Shown here piece by piece: positions 46,535 through 58,563 of a stretch of DNA of 64,000 nucleotides (within the stretch, counting starts at the first letter, position 1; each line of letters opens with the position of its first letter). The notes beneath the pieces were generated by a model. The model was not told the DNA's origin, searched no databases, and saw nothing but the letters and a program-made list of their open reading frames with translations. The stretch is taken from contig JAACJO010000028.1 of the NCBI GenBank assembly GCA_013368445.1, positions 1 through 64,000 of the forward strand, in the 5' to 3' direction. Made by a program: the position numbers and the translations under genes. This stretch comes from Leucocoprinus leucothites. Its lineage: Eukaryota; Basidiomycota; Agaricomycetes; Agaricales; Agaricaceae.

Positions 46535-47230
46535 TGTTATAAATGTTGACTTGATTGACGCCCACTGTGACTTAATCTTTCTAGATGCCAACACAGCCAC
46601 ATGGTCCGAAGCTGTGGTTCTTGATTGGGAAGAGTATATTGGTAAGTTTGATGTAGAGGAAGAATGGTTTGACATCAATTGGGACAAGTACAACTGGACA
46701 GACATTATTAGGAGGATCAAGAGGAATAGTTTTGCTGTTTGATTGTTATGGACTAAAAAGATTGATAAACAGACAATGATTGTTTTATGGACATCATGTT
46801 TGGATTGGAACTATTCAATATCTAACTATGATAGCTATTACATCAGTGGACAGATATGTATTTATCAGAATCATGATAGTGATACTGGACTTGTAGTTGT
46901 AGTTTCGTAGTTTGATATCATTTCATTTACTTAGTATTTAAGGACTTTGTATTTGGAAGATTAAATGCAAGTTTAATCTTTCCTTTGTTTCCCAGACTAC
47001 TTGTGTTTACTTGCCCTGACTTGAATTCACTCATATCATTGTTGTTGTCTCAAACCTTGTGCTACCTTAGACTTACCTCAAGTCTTCTTGGCCTTCTCTT
47101 ACTAAGCTTTGAGAATACTCAAGCTTATTAATTGAAGTAGGTTAAAGACCAGTTAGCTGCTGTCTTACATAACCCAATCACATGTTGTGACATGCGACAT
47201 TACTAGGTGCTCTGACTGTGAATCTTAACA
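46535..47230 (+). repeat. 5' LTR of element C, with open frame
   Basis: 696 bp. Its first 210 bp keep an open frame (VVLDWEEYIGKFDVEEEWFD to RIKRNSFAV-stop at 46742), as does the 3' copy. Confidence 0.93.
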
Positions 47231-47612
47231 ATAAGATTAAACTTCCTACTGTGCCAATTCCAGTAGTATCCCCACAACAAACTGTCATATTTGGTTCTCA
47301 TTGCCTAGTTGCTGTGCCATCCGACATCTCTTATGAGCTAGTATTGCTTCATGCTACACTCAAAGAAATCCTTGGGCTAGTATTGCTTTGTGCTACACCT
47401 GAGCAGAACACTGAACCAATCTATAACCGGCAAGCCTCTGATTAGGAATCACGTCCAAGAGTTATACATCACCCCTGGTGCATGCCAAAGAACTGACCTG
47501 ATTTCTTGCATACAAACTACAAAGGCAGCCAATCAGAAGAGTCTGACCATGAACATCTGACTAGCAGGCTAATGTCATCCAAAGAACCTGAATCACCATT
47601 GTGGATCAGTGA
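47231..47612 (+). other. Leader of element C
   Basis: Sequence between the 5' LTR and the inserted solo LTR D2. A 75-codon ORF (47218-47445) spans the LTR edge but has no recognisable motif. The primer-binding site should lie at its start; I cannot match it to a tRNA. Confidence 0.4.
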
Positions 47613-48950
47613 TGTGACACGAAAACCGAAAATAAACAAGAAATACTAATATTTTCGCAATTTCACACTTAGTATTATAAAAGAATAATGCTATACCTAA
47701 GAACTATATAGTGCATTAGCAGTGTAGCTACAAAGCTACTTACTAAGAAGTAATACAGTCAACCAATACAGCAGGTGAGACTGGTAATCTAGTACAGCTG
47801 TCCACTGTTGTGAACTGTTCCAGGGATTCGAACCCTCAACTTCAGGACACCACATCACTGAATTACCACTTTAGGACTCAAGGGAAACCTCCACACCAAG
47901 AATGATCTGAATGATCTAAAAATAAGGACCAGGGTCTAGAACCAGATCAGAAGGACCAACAGACTGGTTAACAGACAACAATCCACATTTTCCACATGTA
48001 CAAGACAAGAACCTAGCTACCCCACTGCTTAGCTACATCATTTCCACACTGCTCAGTCATCCAACTGTACTGGCCAAGCGAACCAATGGTTGCATTGACA
48101 TGGCAGAGGTCCTCAGTTAAGGAAAATATCACAGCCAAAATGCTTATCCATGATTAAAAAAGGATTAATGAAAGAAACTTGTGTGGTAGCTACTTTGCTA
48201 CCCATATGACAACCTAGTGATTGAACGGACCTACCAGTTGGCATTGCATCATAAAAGTATACCCAGCCAGATCCAGGACTATTCAGTCATTTTCTATTAG
48301 TCAATTTCAAGTCATACCTATTTCTTTCTAGAATATTTCGTCTATTTTTGTATCTCTCAAATAATATAAAAAGGGCCTGACAGCGCGCAGATAGGCAAGG
48401 AATCCTATGCCTCCATAGTGCTATAGGGTGTGCAGACCACAAACTAAGCATTTTCAAGCAAATAAGTGATCAACCTTCTAAGAGAACTCTAACAGGAAAG
48501 ACTTCTACTAGTTAATCTAAGAAATATTCTAAGACGTCTCAAGTTCAACCTAGTGTCACAGCGAAGTAGCTACCAAGCTAAGAAGGCTTGTAGTTAAGGC
48601 ATATCGACTGCACCAGCACCAGTGTGTGACTGAGTGGGTGATTATAGACAAGGTCCAGTTGACCTTAGAGAGAAACAGAGACAGCCTCAGGATAAAAGAT
48701 CTTAGTTATAGAAGTCAGCTAAGTGTTGCAAACTGTGCACTTAGTCAGGATCCTAGTACAGTGTTCAAGAATTTCACAAAGTAAATAAAACAGCATTTAG
48801 TTTCATCGCACATTTCACATTATTCAGCAGTAGCTATATAAATCCTCATCTATTTCCCATACTTCCCCTCGAATTTGTTTGAGATTACATTCTAGCTACC
48901 TAGCTAGTACTCTACTTGATGTTATATCCATACATCAACAAGCCTCTACA
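47613..48950. mobile_element. Solo LTR-like repeat, family D copy 2
   Basis: 1338 bp, TGTGACACGAAAACC...AGCCTCTACA, aligning along its length with 12739-14078. The flanks GTGA and GCGA differ only at a CpG, so a 4-bp duplication is likely. Inserted in the leader of element C. Confidence 0.8.
47812..47883 (-). other. tRNA-like block in family D copy 2
   Basis: On the minus strand GGGTTCGAATCCC fits a tRNA B box exactly, and AAAGTGGTAATTCAG resembles the D-arm/A-box region at tRNA-like spacing. GTTTCC and GGAAC could pair as an acceptor stem. A possible loop TCCTGAA would give anticodon CCT. I regard it as tRNA-derived or tRNA-mimicking sequence, not an expressed tRNA. Confidence 0.4.
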
Positions 48951-49168
48951 GCGAGATCAATGATCAAACAGAAAACTACTCAGATTATGAATCTGACAAA
49001 AATCCAAATTCATCTAACTCTATTGATTCTATTTTTAGAACTAATATTACCCCTGATACTCAACAACATATAATCAAATTAATACTCAAATGACATCTGT
49101 CAATCATCATTCATGAATGTCCAAAAGCTCATCTTCCAACAATTGTAGAAGAGCAGACCCCCCACACC

Positions 49169-50900
49169 TTGCAGCATGCCTCTCTAAGAAATTCCAAAGT
49201 CACTTCCACCCTGAAAGTGAACCAGCCAATGAAAACTCCTCAGCCAAATCCTGAGAAACTCAAAACACCCTCTTCTCACAACAACTCCCCAACCTTCCAA
49301 CCCCTCCAACAAACCCATCTTTGCTCCCAGCTATCCAAAGACAATGAAGCAGACACTATGAAGAGGAACACAAAGCCAACCTCAAAGAAACCTTTGCTAG
49401 ACTTGACAACTTCCACCAAACAGAACCCCTACACTCCAAACCAAACCAATCAAAACCCAAGAAATGCCTTCATAAGGATCTTCCACTGTTACTGCCCATT
49501 CACAATCAGAATCCAAAACCTCTTACAGATCACAAAAAGAAGGATCACCAATGGAATCCAATGAACCTTACAGAGGATCCAAAGCCTTGGCAGCAAACAC
49601 ATTTGGATATAGGGCAAACAACCCAGAATACAATGTCTACCAACCAATACAACAAGGTTTCAAAGGGAAAGGACTGCCTGGAAATCCAGACAGAGGAGGA
49701 GGAGGGGGGAGGAGGAGGATTCTTTGGACAACCACAACAACAACAAAATCCACAAAATAACTACAGAGGAATTAAATATGACTTACCCAGAGAGTTCAAT
49801 GGCACCACTCAAGATTATCAAAGATGGAAGGAACAACTTTCACTCTACTTCTTGGCAAACTGTGATCAACTCCCATCCAATCACAATGTCATCATCTGTG
49901 CACTCTACAACATGGGAGAAGGAGCAAGTTTCTGGTGAAGAGATTTCCTTACCCATCACATGCAAAGTGGAGTACCTACCTTCAGTTCTGCCAAAGCATT
50001 TTGGCAAGCCCTGGATCAATTGTTCCTACCCTTCAATAAAAGCAAAAGTTTCCTTAGAAAATGGCTCACACTTAAACAATTGCAAAGACCAGTCAAAACC
50101 TACATCATGGAGTTCAGAATCCTGGCTAACTGAGCCAGAGTTAGAGAAACCCAACAACTCATTCATCAATTCCGAGAAGGTCTCAACCCAGGTATTGCAA
50201 TTCACACCATTTCAAAACATCCAGGAAACAACTTGGAGGAATGGTTCACAGCAGTGTGCACAGCAGAAGAAACCGAAAGAATGGAGGCAGACTATTATCA
50301 AAGACACCCCCAGATATACTTCCAAAGAAAGATGGCAAAACCAAAAAGGCACAATCATTACCAGAGTCAAGGCTACATCCTGTCCCAACCTAATAGAGAC
50401 CTGAACATGATGGACATTGATGCTATGGAAGCATTACTTCAGAACTTCATGATTTCTCAAGGCTACCAACAAAACAATGATTCATCATCTGATGAAAGTG
50501 AAAGCAACAATGAAGATCATCAAGAAAATGTTAAGCAGTCAATCTTACAAGCATTTGACAGAATCCTTTCTTCACATCAAAAAGAAAGCCTTAGAAAAGG
50601 AACATGTTTTGAATGTGAGCAAACCAGACACTTTGCTTGAGACTGTCCCAAGTGTAGAGCATGCCTTTCAAAAATCCCATGAAATTCCCAATCCAAAAAT
50701 GCCAAGCATAAGCGACCCATATCACCTAGGAAACCACACAATAATGACAAGAAGACTCAGAGACACTTCCAAAGCATGCAACTCAACAAAATTGTCCAAA
50801 GCATCCCCAACGATGAAGAAGTTGTAAACATCTACAATGAACATGCAGATCAACCCAGATTCATCCATTGAGAAATCCAGGATTTTGCCTCAGATGATTA
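49169..50900 (+). pseudogene. Gag of element C
   Basis: After a basic Pro/Gln-rich start the frame near 49561-49938 has PREFNGTTQDYQRWKEQLSL, then continues across stops with WQALDQLFLPFNKSKSFLRK and REGLNPGIAIHTISKHPG. The frame at 50233-50640 ends with an acidic Ser/Glu region and a zinc knuckle CFECEQTRHFA-stop-DC, where the stop is TGA (from CGA). Several frameshifts, one in the GGAGGA run near 49690, break it. Confidence 0.8.
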
Positions 50901-51149
50901 GCATCCACATCTAATTCATCAAAAACCTCTACCAGACAGTGCACACCCTCTTATTTATCCTCTCACTCATCGACCCCAGATTCAAATGGACTATTTATTT
51001 CTTGAATGGACTACAGAATGATAGCTACCCTAGACTGAAGACCCCGACTGGACTCTCTTATTTAAACAAAGTTTCCCTTACCCCTATGCAATCCAACACT
51101 CTTTATCTTCCCCTCAAAGTACACCTACCCAAGAGAACTGTGGGTACCT

Positions 51150-51470
51150 TAGCACTCCTTGATTAAGGAGCTGGAGCTGATCTTGTTGATCAAGATCTTG
51201 CAAACAAATGGAAACTTCTGAGAAGAAAACTCCCAAAACCACTCACCATCAGAAATGGAGATGGATTAGTTGTAGAAAATACATCCATCACTGATTATGT
51301 AGTGATTGAAACTACAGTTTATGGAAAACAAATCAAAACCAACACAATTGTTGCAAACCTAGGATGACCTCAAATAATCTATGGAATCCCATGGTTTTCA
51401 AAACACAACCCCAATGTAGATTGGACCAAGAAAACCCTTTCTTGGCAATCTTACCTCAAAAACTAAGAAT
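51150..51470 (+). pseudogene. Aspartic protease of element C
   Basis: Reads ALLD-stop-GAGADLVDQDLAN, with TAA in place of the catalytic-loop Ser codon, then IIYGIPWFSKHNPNVDW. It lies between gag and RT and is inactive. Confidence 0.75.
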
Positions 51471-51639
51471 TCACTACATTATTAGATTCAGTATTCCCTG
51501 ATGCAATTGGACTGGATGAATTCAACCTGTCAGACAGAGACTTCATTGAATTCAATGCCAAAACATCACACTCTCAGACATTTGCCCAACAACATGGAGA
51601 AAAGAAAGAAACTGATCCTATGAAAATTGTACCCAGTTA

Positions 51640-54130
51640 TCTTCACAAATTCCTCAACTTCTTCAGTGAAAAGAAAAGCAAACAATTCCCACCATCTCAA
51701 ACCTATGACCATAAAATCGAGATGAAACCATCCTTCTAACCCAAAGCTTTTCCTTCATATAAACTATGATATGGAGAAACCCTTGAACTCAACAAATTCT
51801 TAGAAGAAAACCTATGGAAGGGATACATTCAACCATCAAAGTCACCAATGGCTTCTCCTTTCTTCTTTGTATCCAAGAAAAATGGATCCTTGAGACCATG
51901 CCAAGACTATCAATACCTCAATGAACATACCATCAAAAATGCCTATCCAATCCCTAGTATCCAGTCAATACTCAATCAACTCCAAGGATTGAAATATTTC
52001 ACAGCACTTGATGTATGACTTGGATACAACAACATTCACATTTTTGATGGAGATCAATGGAAAGGAGCTTTCTGTACACACAAAGGGTTATTCAAACCCA
52101 CCATCATGTTTTTTGGAATGTGCAATAGCCCAGCAACATTCCAAAACATGATGTACACCATCCTTGCTCCTCTCATTCATCAAAACAAGGTTATCATATA
52201 TATGGACAATGTATTGATTCATGCAAAAACAAAACAGAAACTACAGGAAATCACCCGCCAAGTATTTGAAATCTTTTGAAAGCATGATCTCTATCTCAAA
52301 GCAGAGAAATGTGATTTCAAAAAAGAAAAATTGGCATATCTAGGATTCATAATTTCACCCGATGAAGTACGCATGGACCCAATAAAACTCAAAGGAATAG
52401 TGGATTGGCCAATACCCAAAAATCCATGTGATATTCGCAAATTCATTGGGTTTTGTAACTTCTATCGAAAATTTATACAAAATTATGTCCACTATGCAGC
52501 CCCTCTCAATGCACTGCTTTGCAGTGGTCAACCATTTCAGTGGAATTCAGAAGCTCAAACGTCATTTGACGCCCTCAAAAAGAAATTTCTACAAGAACCC
52601 ATCCTCATAACCCCTGACCCAACCAAACCCTTTGAAATACAAACTGATGCCTCAAACCATGCATCAGGTGCAGTTCTACTTCAAAAGGATTCGAATGGTA
52701 TCATGCACCCATGTTTCTTCCACTCAAAAGGATTTTCCCCTACTGAAAAACACTACCACACATCCAAACAAGAATTCCTAGCAATCATCTGTGCATTGCA
52801 AGAATGGCAACATTACATCAATGGTTCACCACACAAAACCATTGTATGGACAGATCATGACAATATTATCCATTGGGCTAAACCATCAAAGTTATCTCAA
52901 CGGACAATTCGATGGTCTGCCCTCATCAGCACCCATAAAGTCAAGATCCACTACATTGCCAGCATCAAAAATGTTGTGGCTGATGCACCCTCACACCAAC
53001 CTGACCACATCACCGAAGAAGAAGAAAAACCACAAGCAGCCATCCCTCCCCACATGTTTGATACATCATCCTTCCCAGCAATGGATGTTGATATCCTCAA
53101 TCCGGAAATCGAAGAATCACTCCCAATGAAACCCAATGGCTCACCCCATATTGACAAAAAAGGATGTTTTACACTCCCCACCAACAACACATTTAAGAAG
53201 CACTTACTCCAACAAGTACATGACACCCCAGCAGCAGGACACCCTGATACAACTGAAACCATACACAAACTAGAAGAATACGTCACATGGCCTGGAATGA
53301 GAGCTTTCATCAAGAACTATGTGAAAGGATGCCCAATCTGTCAGCAACACAAGATCAACAGATGGCCTTTCAAGCCCCCACTCCAACCCATTAAAGGACC
53401 ATGCTCTCTTCAACTGTTCATACAAATAGCCATGGATCTCATCACAGATCTTCCAGAAGTCAATGGATTCAATTCTATTTTGTCTGTAGTGGACCATGGA
53501 CTCACAAAAGGGATAATTATAGTACCAACACAAAAAGAAGTCACTGCAGATCACATCTCTGATCTGTTAATCCAAACATCTTCTTGCGTTTTGGAACCCC
53601 AGACAAAATTATCTCCAATTGAGACCCTAGATTTGTTGCTAAATCTGTCCAAGCTCTGTTCAAGAAGCTAGGAATAGAACATGTATGATCTACCACATAC
53701 CACCCTCAACCTGATGGTACCACTGAATGCTTCAACCAGGAAATCAAAATGTACCTCTCTGCTTACTGTTCCAAGAATGCACTTGACTGGCCAAAAAAAC
53801 TACCTCTTGTCAAATTTGCACACAACTCCAGAACCCACTCCAACTGATCACAAACACCCTTTGAACTGATGTACAGCCACACCCTCAAAGCTTTCCCAAC
53901 TGATCAAGAACCAACAAACAATCTGGTGACAAAGACCACATTGACTGGATAAAGAATATCCACATTGCTGCACAGGATTTGCATGAGAAAGCAAGGCAAA
54001 CTATGACCAAGTGCATCAAAGGCCCACTTCTGAAACTAGAAGTAGGACAGAAGGTTTGGCTGGATTCACACAATCTCCCTATTTGAGTACCATCAAGAAA
54101 ACTATCAGCAAAACATGTAGGACCCTTTGA
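51640..54130 (+). pseudogene. RT-RNase H-integrase of element C
   Basis: RT (51640-52500) has [20 protein letters not shown] and VIIYMDNVLIHAK (YMDN, 52199-52210). From 52331 a 446-codon frame is open. It covers the RT thumb (FIGFCNFYRKFI), RNase H (FEIQTDASNHASGAVLLQ, TSKQEFLAIICALQEW) and the integrase zinc domain (HDTPAAGHPDT with CPICQQH). It also includes the first catalytic Asp (MDLITDLPEV). A frameshift near 53570 leads to YHPQPDGTTECFNQEIKMYL with the catalytic Glu and then stops. The long open part shows recent activity. Confidence 0.9.
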
Positions 54131-54152
54131 AATTGCAAAGAAGCTTGGACCT

Positions 54153-54467
54153 GTGAACTATGAACTAAAATTACCCAAATCATGGAAAGTTCATCCCCAC
54201 TTCCACATAGGACTCCTATGGCCAGTAACTGAGAACAACAAATACAGAAATCATTTCAAGAACCCACCGCCTGATCTTGTAGAAGGAGAAGAAGAATGGG
54301 AAGTTGAGGACATTGTTCGCCATCGCAAAACACACCGCAGAAAGATCAAATATCTGATCCACTGGAAAGGATACCCCAATTTGGAACAGACATGGCAGCC
54401 CACAGACACCCTAAAGAATGCACAGGAGATGCTAGACACTTATAAACAGCATCACAAACTTCATTGA
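54153..54467 (+). CDS. Chromodomain end of element C integrase
   Basis: An open 104-codon frame, the C-terminus of integrase: VHPHFHIGLLWPV, then a chromodomain (EWEVEDIVRHR, IKYLIHWKGYPNLEQTWQP). It keeps the aromatic residues expected to bind methyl-lysine. In an intact copy it would be fused to the preceding integrase; here upstream stops cut it off, and the ATG at 54153 is unlikely to be a natural start. Confidence 0.8.
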   Translation: MNYELKLPKSWKVHPHFHIGLLWPVTENNKYRNHFKNPPPDLVEGEEEWEVEDIVRHRKTHRRKIKYLIHWKGYPNLEQTWQPTDTLKNAQEMLDTYKQHHKLH

Positions 54468-54611
54468 AAAACCCAGAATCATGCAACACCTCATTCCAAA
54501 CACCACCCCAGAGCCTTATACCTACCAAGCCAATATGCCCTTAGTACCCCTTCACAAATCAGACATCACATCTAACTCCGGTAATTTATCTCCACGCCCC
54601 CAACATATACC

Positions 54612-55379
54612 TTGCCTGGAACAGGAATGAGCTATGTCATTGCCCCTCCAGTCACAACCATCACACAGTCCTCTTCCTCAATTTCAGAAGATTCCCCACC
54701 AGAAGAGACCTACACCGACCCCACTAGAGCCATTCAAACCTTCCAACTCTACAACACCCCCTTCACTGAAGCTAGGGCCACTCTCCATGAAGATTCACTT
54801 GACGCTGTTCAGTTCGACCTATTCAGGGAGGACTGGACTACTCTCTTATTTCTTAAACACATGCTGTTCCACCACTCACATTCCTTCAAGTGTCACATTG
54901 ACTCACTTTGCCAAACTGTTGACTTGCCTGTCATTAGGAAAATTGTGTCAGTGGCTGAACAAGCCCTTCATGCTTTCCCAAAGGCTCCAGATCCAAGTGA
55001 GCCTAGCAAGACTTGACAAGGATCTGAACTCCCTACTCTCCAGTACCCAGATGGACCTGATGATAGAACCAATGGAGTTCCCCCTGAACTTCCTGATGTG
55101 GCTCGACCTGATGCCCCTCAAGGAATGGAACAGACTGGAACACATGATCATGGACTACAACTGCCACAAATGGAACCCAACCCGATTCCCACCCCCAAAA
55201 GTACTGCACCAAGAGACTACTGTGCAATCTGTAGGGTTGATGGTCATTTTGTGGACCAATGCAAACATTACCCCTGCCACTACTGCCAACACTCCGCCCC
55301 TGGACATCTTGGAAGATATTGCTTCCTCAACAAACACCGAGCATGTACCACCCAGGAATTCACACAGGTCTTACAATGA
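54612..55379 (+). pseudogene. Post-pol ORF of element C with two zinc knuckles
   Basis: One frame of 255 codons starting MPGTGMSYVIAPPV, with a single TGA at 55014-55016 after PSKT. The middle (FDLFREDWTTLLFLKHMLFH) is helical. The C-terminus has CAICRVDGHFVDQC, a perfect CCHC knuckle, and CHYCQHSAPGHLGRYC, a second one with longer spacing. I chose this frame over the longer overlapping 310-codon frame because only it carries these motifs. It sits downstream of the chromodomain, where env-like or accessory genes lie in other retroelements. Probably an RNA-binding accessory protein; function unknown. Confidence 0.6.
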
Positions 55380-55599
55380 CAAGCCATTGCAAAGTTCCCA
55401 CAATTATACCTCTTTCCCCTCACCACATTCATCAATGGAGTCTCTGATCAAGAATGATAATGGCTCAAACCTATCCTTACCTGCAAACATCTATCCCAAG
55501 TATTTAGACCCAGAGACCTCCCCCTACCTTCTTCCTGAACCACTCCAACTCAAGAAATCTGCCTGATCCAACCTATTTGACATCAATGACAAAGGCAAA

Positions 55600-56133
55600 A
55601 TGAAGTCTTCCTCCATGTGGGACTCAACTCAACAGATGCAAGTAGAACACAAGTTCTACTGCCGCGTTCTCCAGCTTGCCCAACTCCTAATGCCAGACAT
55701 TTGCATTACCAAATGCCTCACCATTGACCTCATACCCAACACCACCTCAGACTTCAATGAGTCACAGATGGAGGTTATGATCATCAGGATGCTTATGGAG
55801 AAAAATATGATGACCCCTATGACAATGTCACAATTGCCAACATCACAGGAGAGCCCTATGGAGATTACTGAGCCCAATTTGGATAAGGATGTTGATGAGG
55901 ACATCAAGTCCTACAAAAGGGATAATGTTATAAATGTCAACTTGATTGATGCCCACTGTAACTTAATCATTCTAGACACCAACACAGCCACACAGTCTGA
56001 AGCCACGGTTCTTGATTGGGAAGAGTATGTTGGTAAGTTTGATGTAGAGGAAGAACAGTTTGATGTTGATTGGGATGAGTACAACTGGACAGATGTTATT
56101 AGGAGGATCAGGAGGAATTGTTTTACTGTTTGA
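55600..56133 (+). CDS. ORF crossing into the 3' LTR of element C
   Basis: 178 codons, Met-rich and then acidic, running 208 bp into the LTR, where it has LDWEEYVGKFDVEEEQFDVD and ends RIRRNCFTV. The 5' LTR keeps the same frame open. The part before 55925 may not be the natural start, since another frame there (about 55770-55860, with NVTIANITGEPYGDY) also looks coding-like. Confidence 0.4.
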   Translation: MKSSSMWDSTQQMQVEHKFYCRVLQLAQLLMPDICITKCLTIDLIPNTTSDFNESQMEVMIIRMLMEKNMMTPMTMSQLPTSQESPMEITEPNLDKDVDEDIKSYKRDNVINVNLIDAHCNLIILDTNTATQSEATVLDWEEYVGKFDVEEEQFDVDWDEYNWTDVIRRIRRNCFTV

Positions 56134-56621
56134 TTGTTATGGACTAACAAGATTGATAAACAGACAATGATTGTTTTATGGACATCGTATTTGGATTGGA
56201 ACTATTCAATATCTAACTATGATAGCTGTTACATTGGCAGACAGATATGTATTTATCAGAATCATGATAGTGATACCAGACTTGTAGTTGTAGTTTTGTA
56301 GTTTGATATTGTTTTGTTTACTTAGTATTAAGGACTTTGTATTTGGAAGATTAAATGCAAGTTTAATCTTTCCTTTGTTTCCCAGACTACTTGTGTTTAC
56401 TCACCCTGACTTGAATTCACTCATATCATTGTTGTTGTCTCGAACCTTGTGCTACCTTAGACTTACCTCAAGTCTTCTTGGCCTTCTCTTACTAAGCTTT
56501 TGAGAATACTCAAGCTTATTAATTGAAGTAGGTTAAAGACCAGTTAGCTGCTGTCTTATGTAACCCAATCACATGTTGTGACATGTGATGTTACTAGGCA
56601 CTCTGACTGTAAATTGTAACA
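55926..56621 (+). repeat. 3' LTR of element C
   Basis: 696 bp, matching 46535-47230, and followed by CATGC, the second target-site copy. Confidence 0.93.
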
Positions 56622-58150
56622 CATGCAAGGAGGGGCATGGATGTGGGTAGAGGTGACATCATTGTAGACTTTGAGATGTGGTTTCCATTTCCACTTGGAT
56701 AGGACATCCCAGAAGTGTACAGATTGTGAAGATTTGGCTGAAAGCCAGTCAGATAGGGGTTGGCAAACTTGAATGGATTGCAACTGGCTTGAGTGGATGG
56801 AGGGTTTGACTGCCAGCTTGGCTGCTGGAAGACAGTTGGTGATGAGGATAATTTTGTTGCATTGGAGGGAAATGGCCTTAGTGATGCCAATGCCAATGGA
56901 GTAGAGTTCAGCATCTGTTGAAGATGCCCAGCCACTTGCCTGCTTTGCATGGGACACTTGTTGTCTGCTGTAATATAAATGTGCCACCAAAACTGCCTGA
57001 AGGGAACCTACAAGTGGAACAGAGGTGTCAGTAACAACTGATATACAATTATGATCAGATGAAGAAGAAGAAGAAAAAACAGAATCAAGGGATGAGATGT
57101 GTTTGTACATTTCATGTTTATTTTTACAATCACAAGGATGAAAATGAATTCAATCAGAGAAAATATCCATCAGACAAGACCCAGGCTCGGATTCAGAAGC
57201 AAAGGGGAAAAGGAATCAGAAAGATATGAGAGAGAACTATCTACATCAATAATAGGGCCTTTTACTTTAGCTTTTTTGGCTGGAGTTAGAAGGTGAAGCA
57301 ATTGAGGATGAGGGGTTGAGTCCAAAGAGAAATGATCAGATAATAAAGAACATAACACATGATTAGGGGGTAAAGTTGAAACTCAATATGAAGACCAAAT
57401 AGCTAATTTATGAAGATGGAAGTGAATTGGAATAAGACCTGCAATACTCTTGGCACCTCCAGAGGGAGAAGTGTGGAAAGTGCCAGTAATCCACAGAGCT
57501 GTGCATCTCTGCATAGAAGAGAGGGACTTGAGAAGCACCTTGTTGCAAGCTCTTTCAAAGTACCAAAGTCAAAAGCCATATGTAGCCACAGGGACAATGC
57601 ATGACCTATAGAGGAGTTGTTTTTGGAGGGGGAGGAGACCTTGGGTAGAGTTTCCTGGCATGCCTATGGCTTTCACTGTTGACAATGCTTTGGTAGAATA
57701 ATATTGAACATGTTCTTGAAATGTAAGTCAATGATCAAAGTAGAAACCAAGGCATCTCTAGAAGGGTTTCAGGGATAGGATGGGGCCACTGACATCAGAT
57801 AAGTCAAGTGGGGGGTTTGAGTCATTGTGGCATTAAGAGAAGTGAAAGACCTCAGATTTGTTGTGTTCAATGACTAATCTGAGATCAGTACAAATAGATA
57901 TGATGATGGAGTAAGCAGCTTTAAGGGAAGAAATAGTATCAGTATAGTTCTTCACTTGTGAAATACAAAGCCCATCATCAACAAAAAAAGGAGAGAGGAG
58001 GGGATAGATTGGAGCTGAGTGCATTGGTTGAAAATGAACATGAGAGGCGCCAAGTATAATGCTGAAAGGATAGGGGATAAAGCAGAACTTTGCCCTATGC
58101 TAACATCTGCATCATGGGCATCAGATAAGAAGGTATTCCACATGAATTGA
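56622..58150 (-). pseudogene. LINE ORF2: reverse transcriptase and RNase H (5' segment)
   Basis: On the minus strand: SIGQSSALSPILSALYLAPL (about 58110-58050), FFVDDG (RT active site, about 57985-57965) and a thumb region. RNase H follows: VVTDTSVPLVGS, SSTDAELYSIGIGITKAI, VHFWDVLSKWKWKPHLKVYN. This is the order of basidiomycete LINEs with a terminal RNase H. Frameshifts (near 58000) and stops make it a relic. It continues at 16652 after removal of elements C and F. Confidence 0.85.
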
Positions 58151-58563
58151 GTGGAGCCTGAGTGCATTGTTGCTATGCACCAGGCCACCACCACCACCAC
58201 TGGCTCTATCAAGAAGCCACACATGACCACCACTGGCCCCATGTGCCACCAGCTCTTTCTTGATTTTGTCAGTGATGCCAGTGAGATCTCCTACCTCCAT
58301 CACAAGGACATGTGCCTTATCAATGACTCCCTCTCACACACCAAGTCTGGCTTGCATGTTGAGAACATCTCAAAGGCATATGACACCATTGTGTTGTATA
58401 TCTCCACCATCCCCTCCAACTCCAACATCAGTCATTTCATCAGCCATTCCCTTGGCCTTCAGTGCTCCTTTCAAGCTGAAGACCTGCTGCTCCAGGTCCA
58501 GGTCCTACCTCAAGATCTTGGATGTCCCCTTCCATGTGAATGGTGTGTGCATCACACTGAATC
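58151..58563. other. Unassigned stretch between LINE and element E
   Basis: An open plus-strand frame (from 58151) has no recognisable domain. A CAC-rich run lies at 58185-58202. LINE similarity fades here. Confidence 0.35.

Larger units (their letters stand above)
46535..56621 (+). mobile_element. Element C: complete chromovirus with extra 3' ORF
   Basis: LTRs at 46535-47230 and 55926-56621 are both 696 bp (TGTTATAAATG...AACA). The target duplication is CATGC (46530-46534, 56622-56626), and a polypurine run AAAAGGGA precedes the 3' LTR. The internal part has a leader interrupted by solo LTR D2, then gag, protease, RT, RNase H, integrase and a chromodomain. A further sense ORF with zinc knuckles follows. 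Sense frames carry stops and frameshifts. Confidence 0.95.

Noticed and set aside
54634..55566. 310-codon ORF overlapping the post-pol ORF of element C
   Set aside because: Longer, but Leu/Pro/Ser-rich without motifs; the overlapping frame from 54612 holds both zinc knuckles and is the likely gene.
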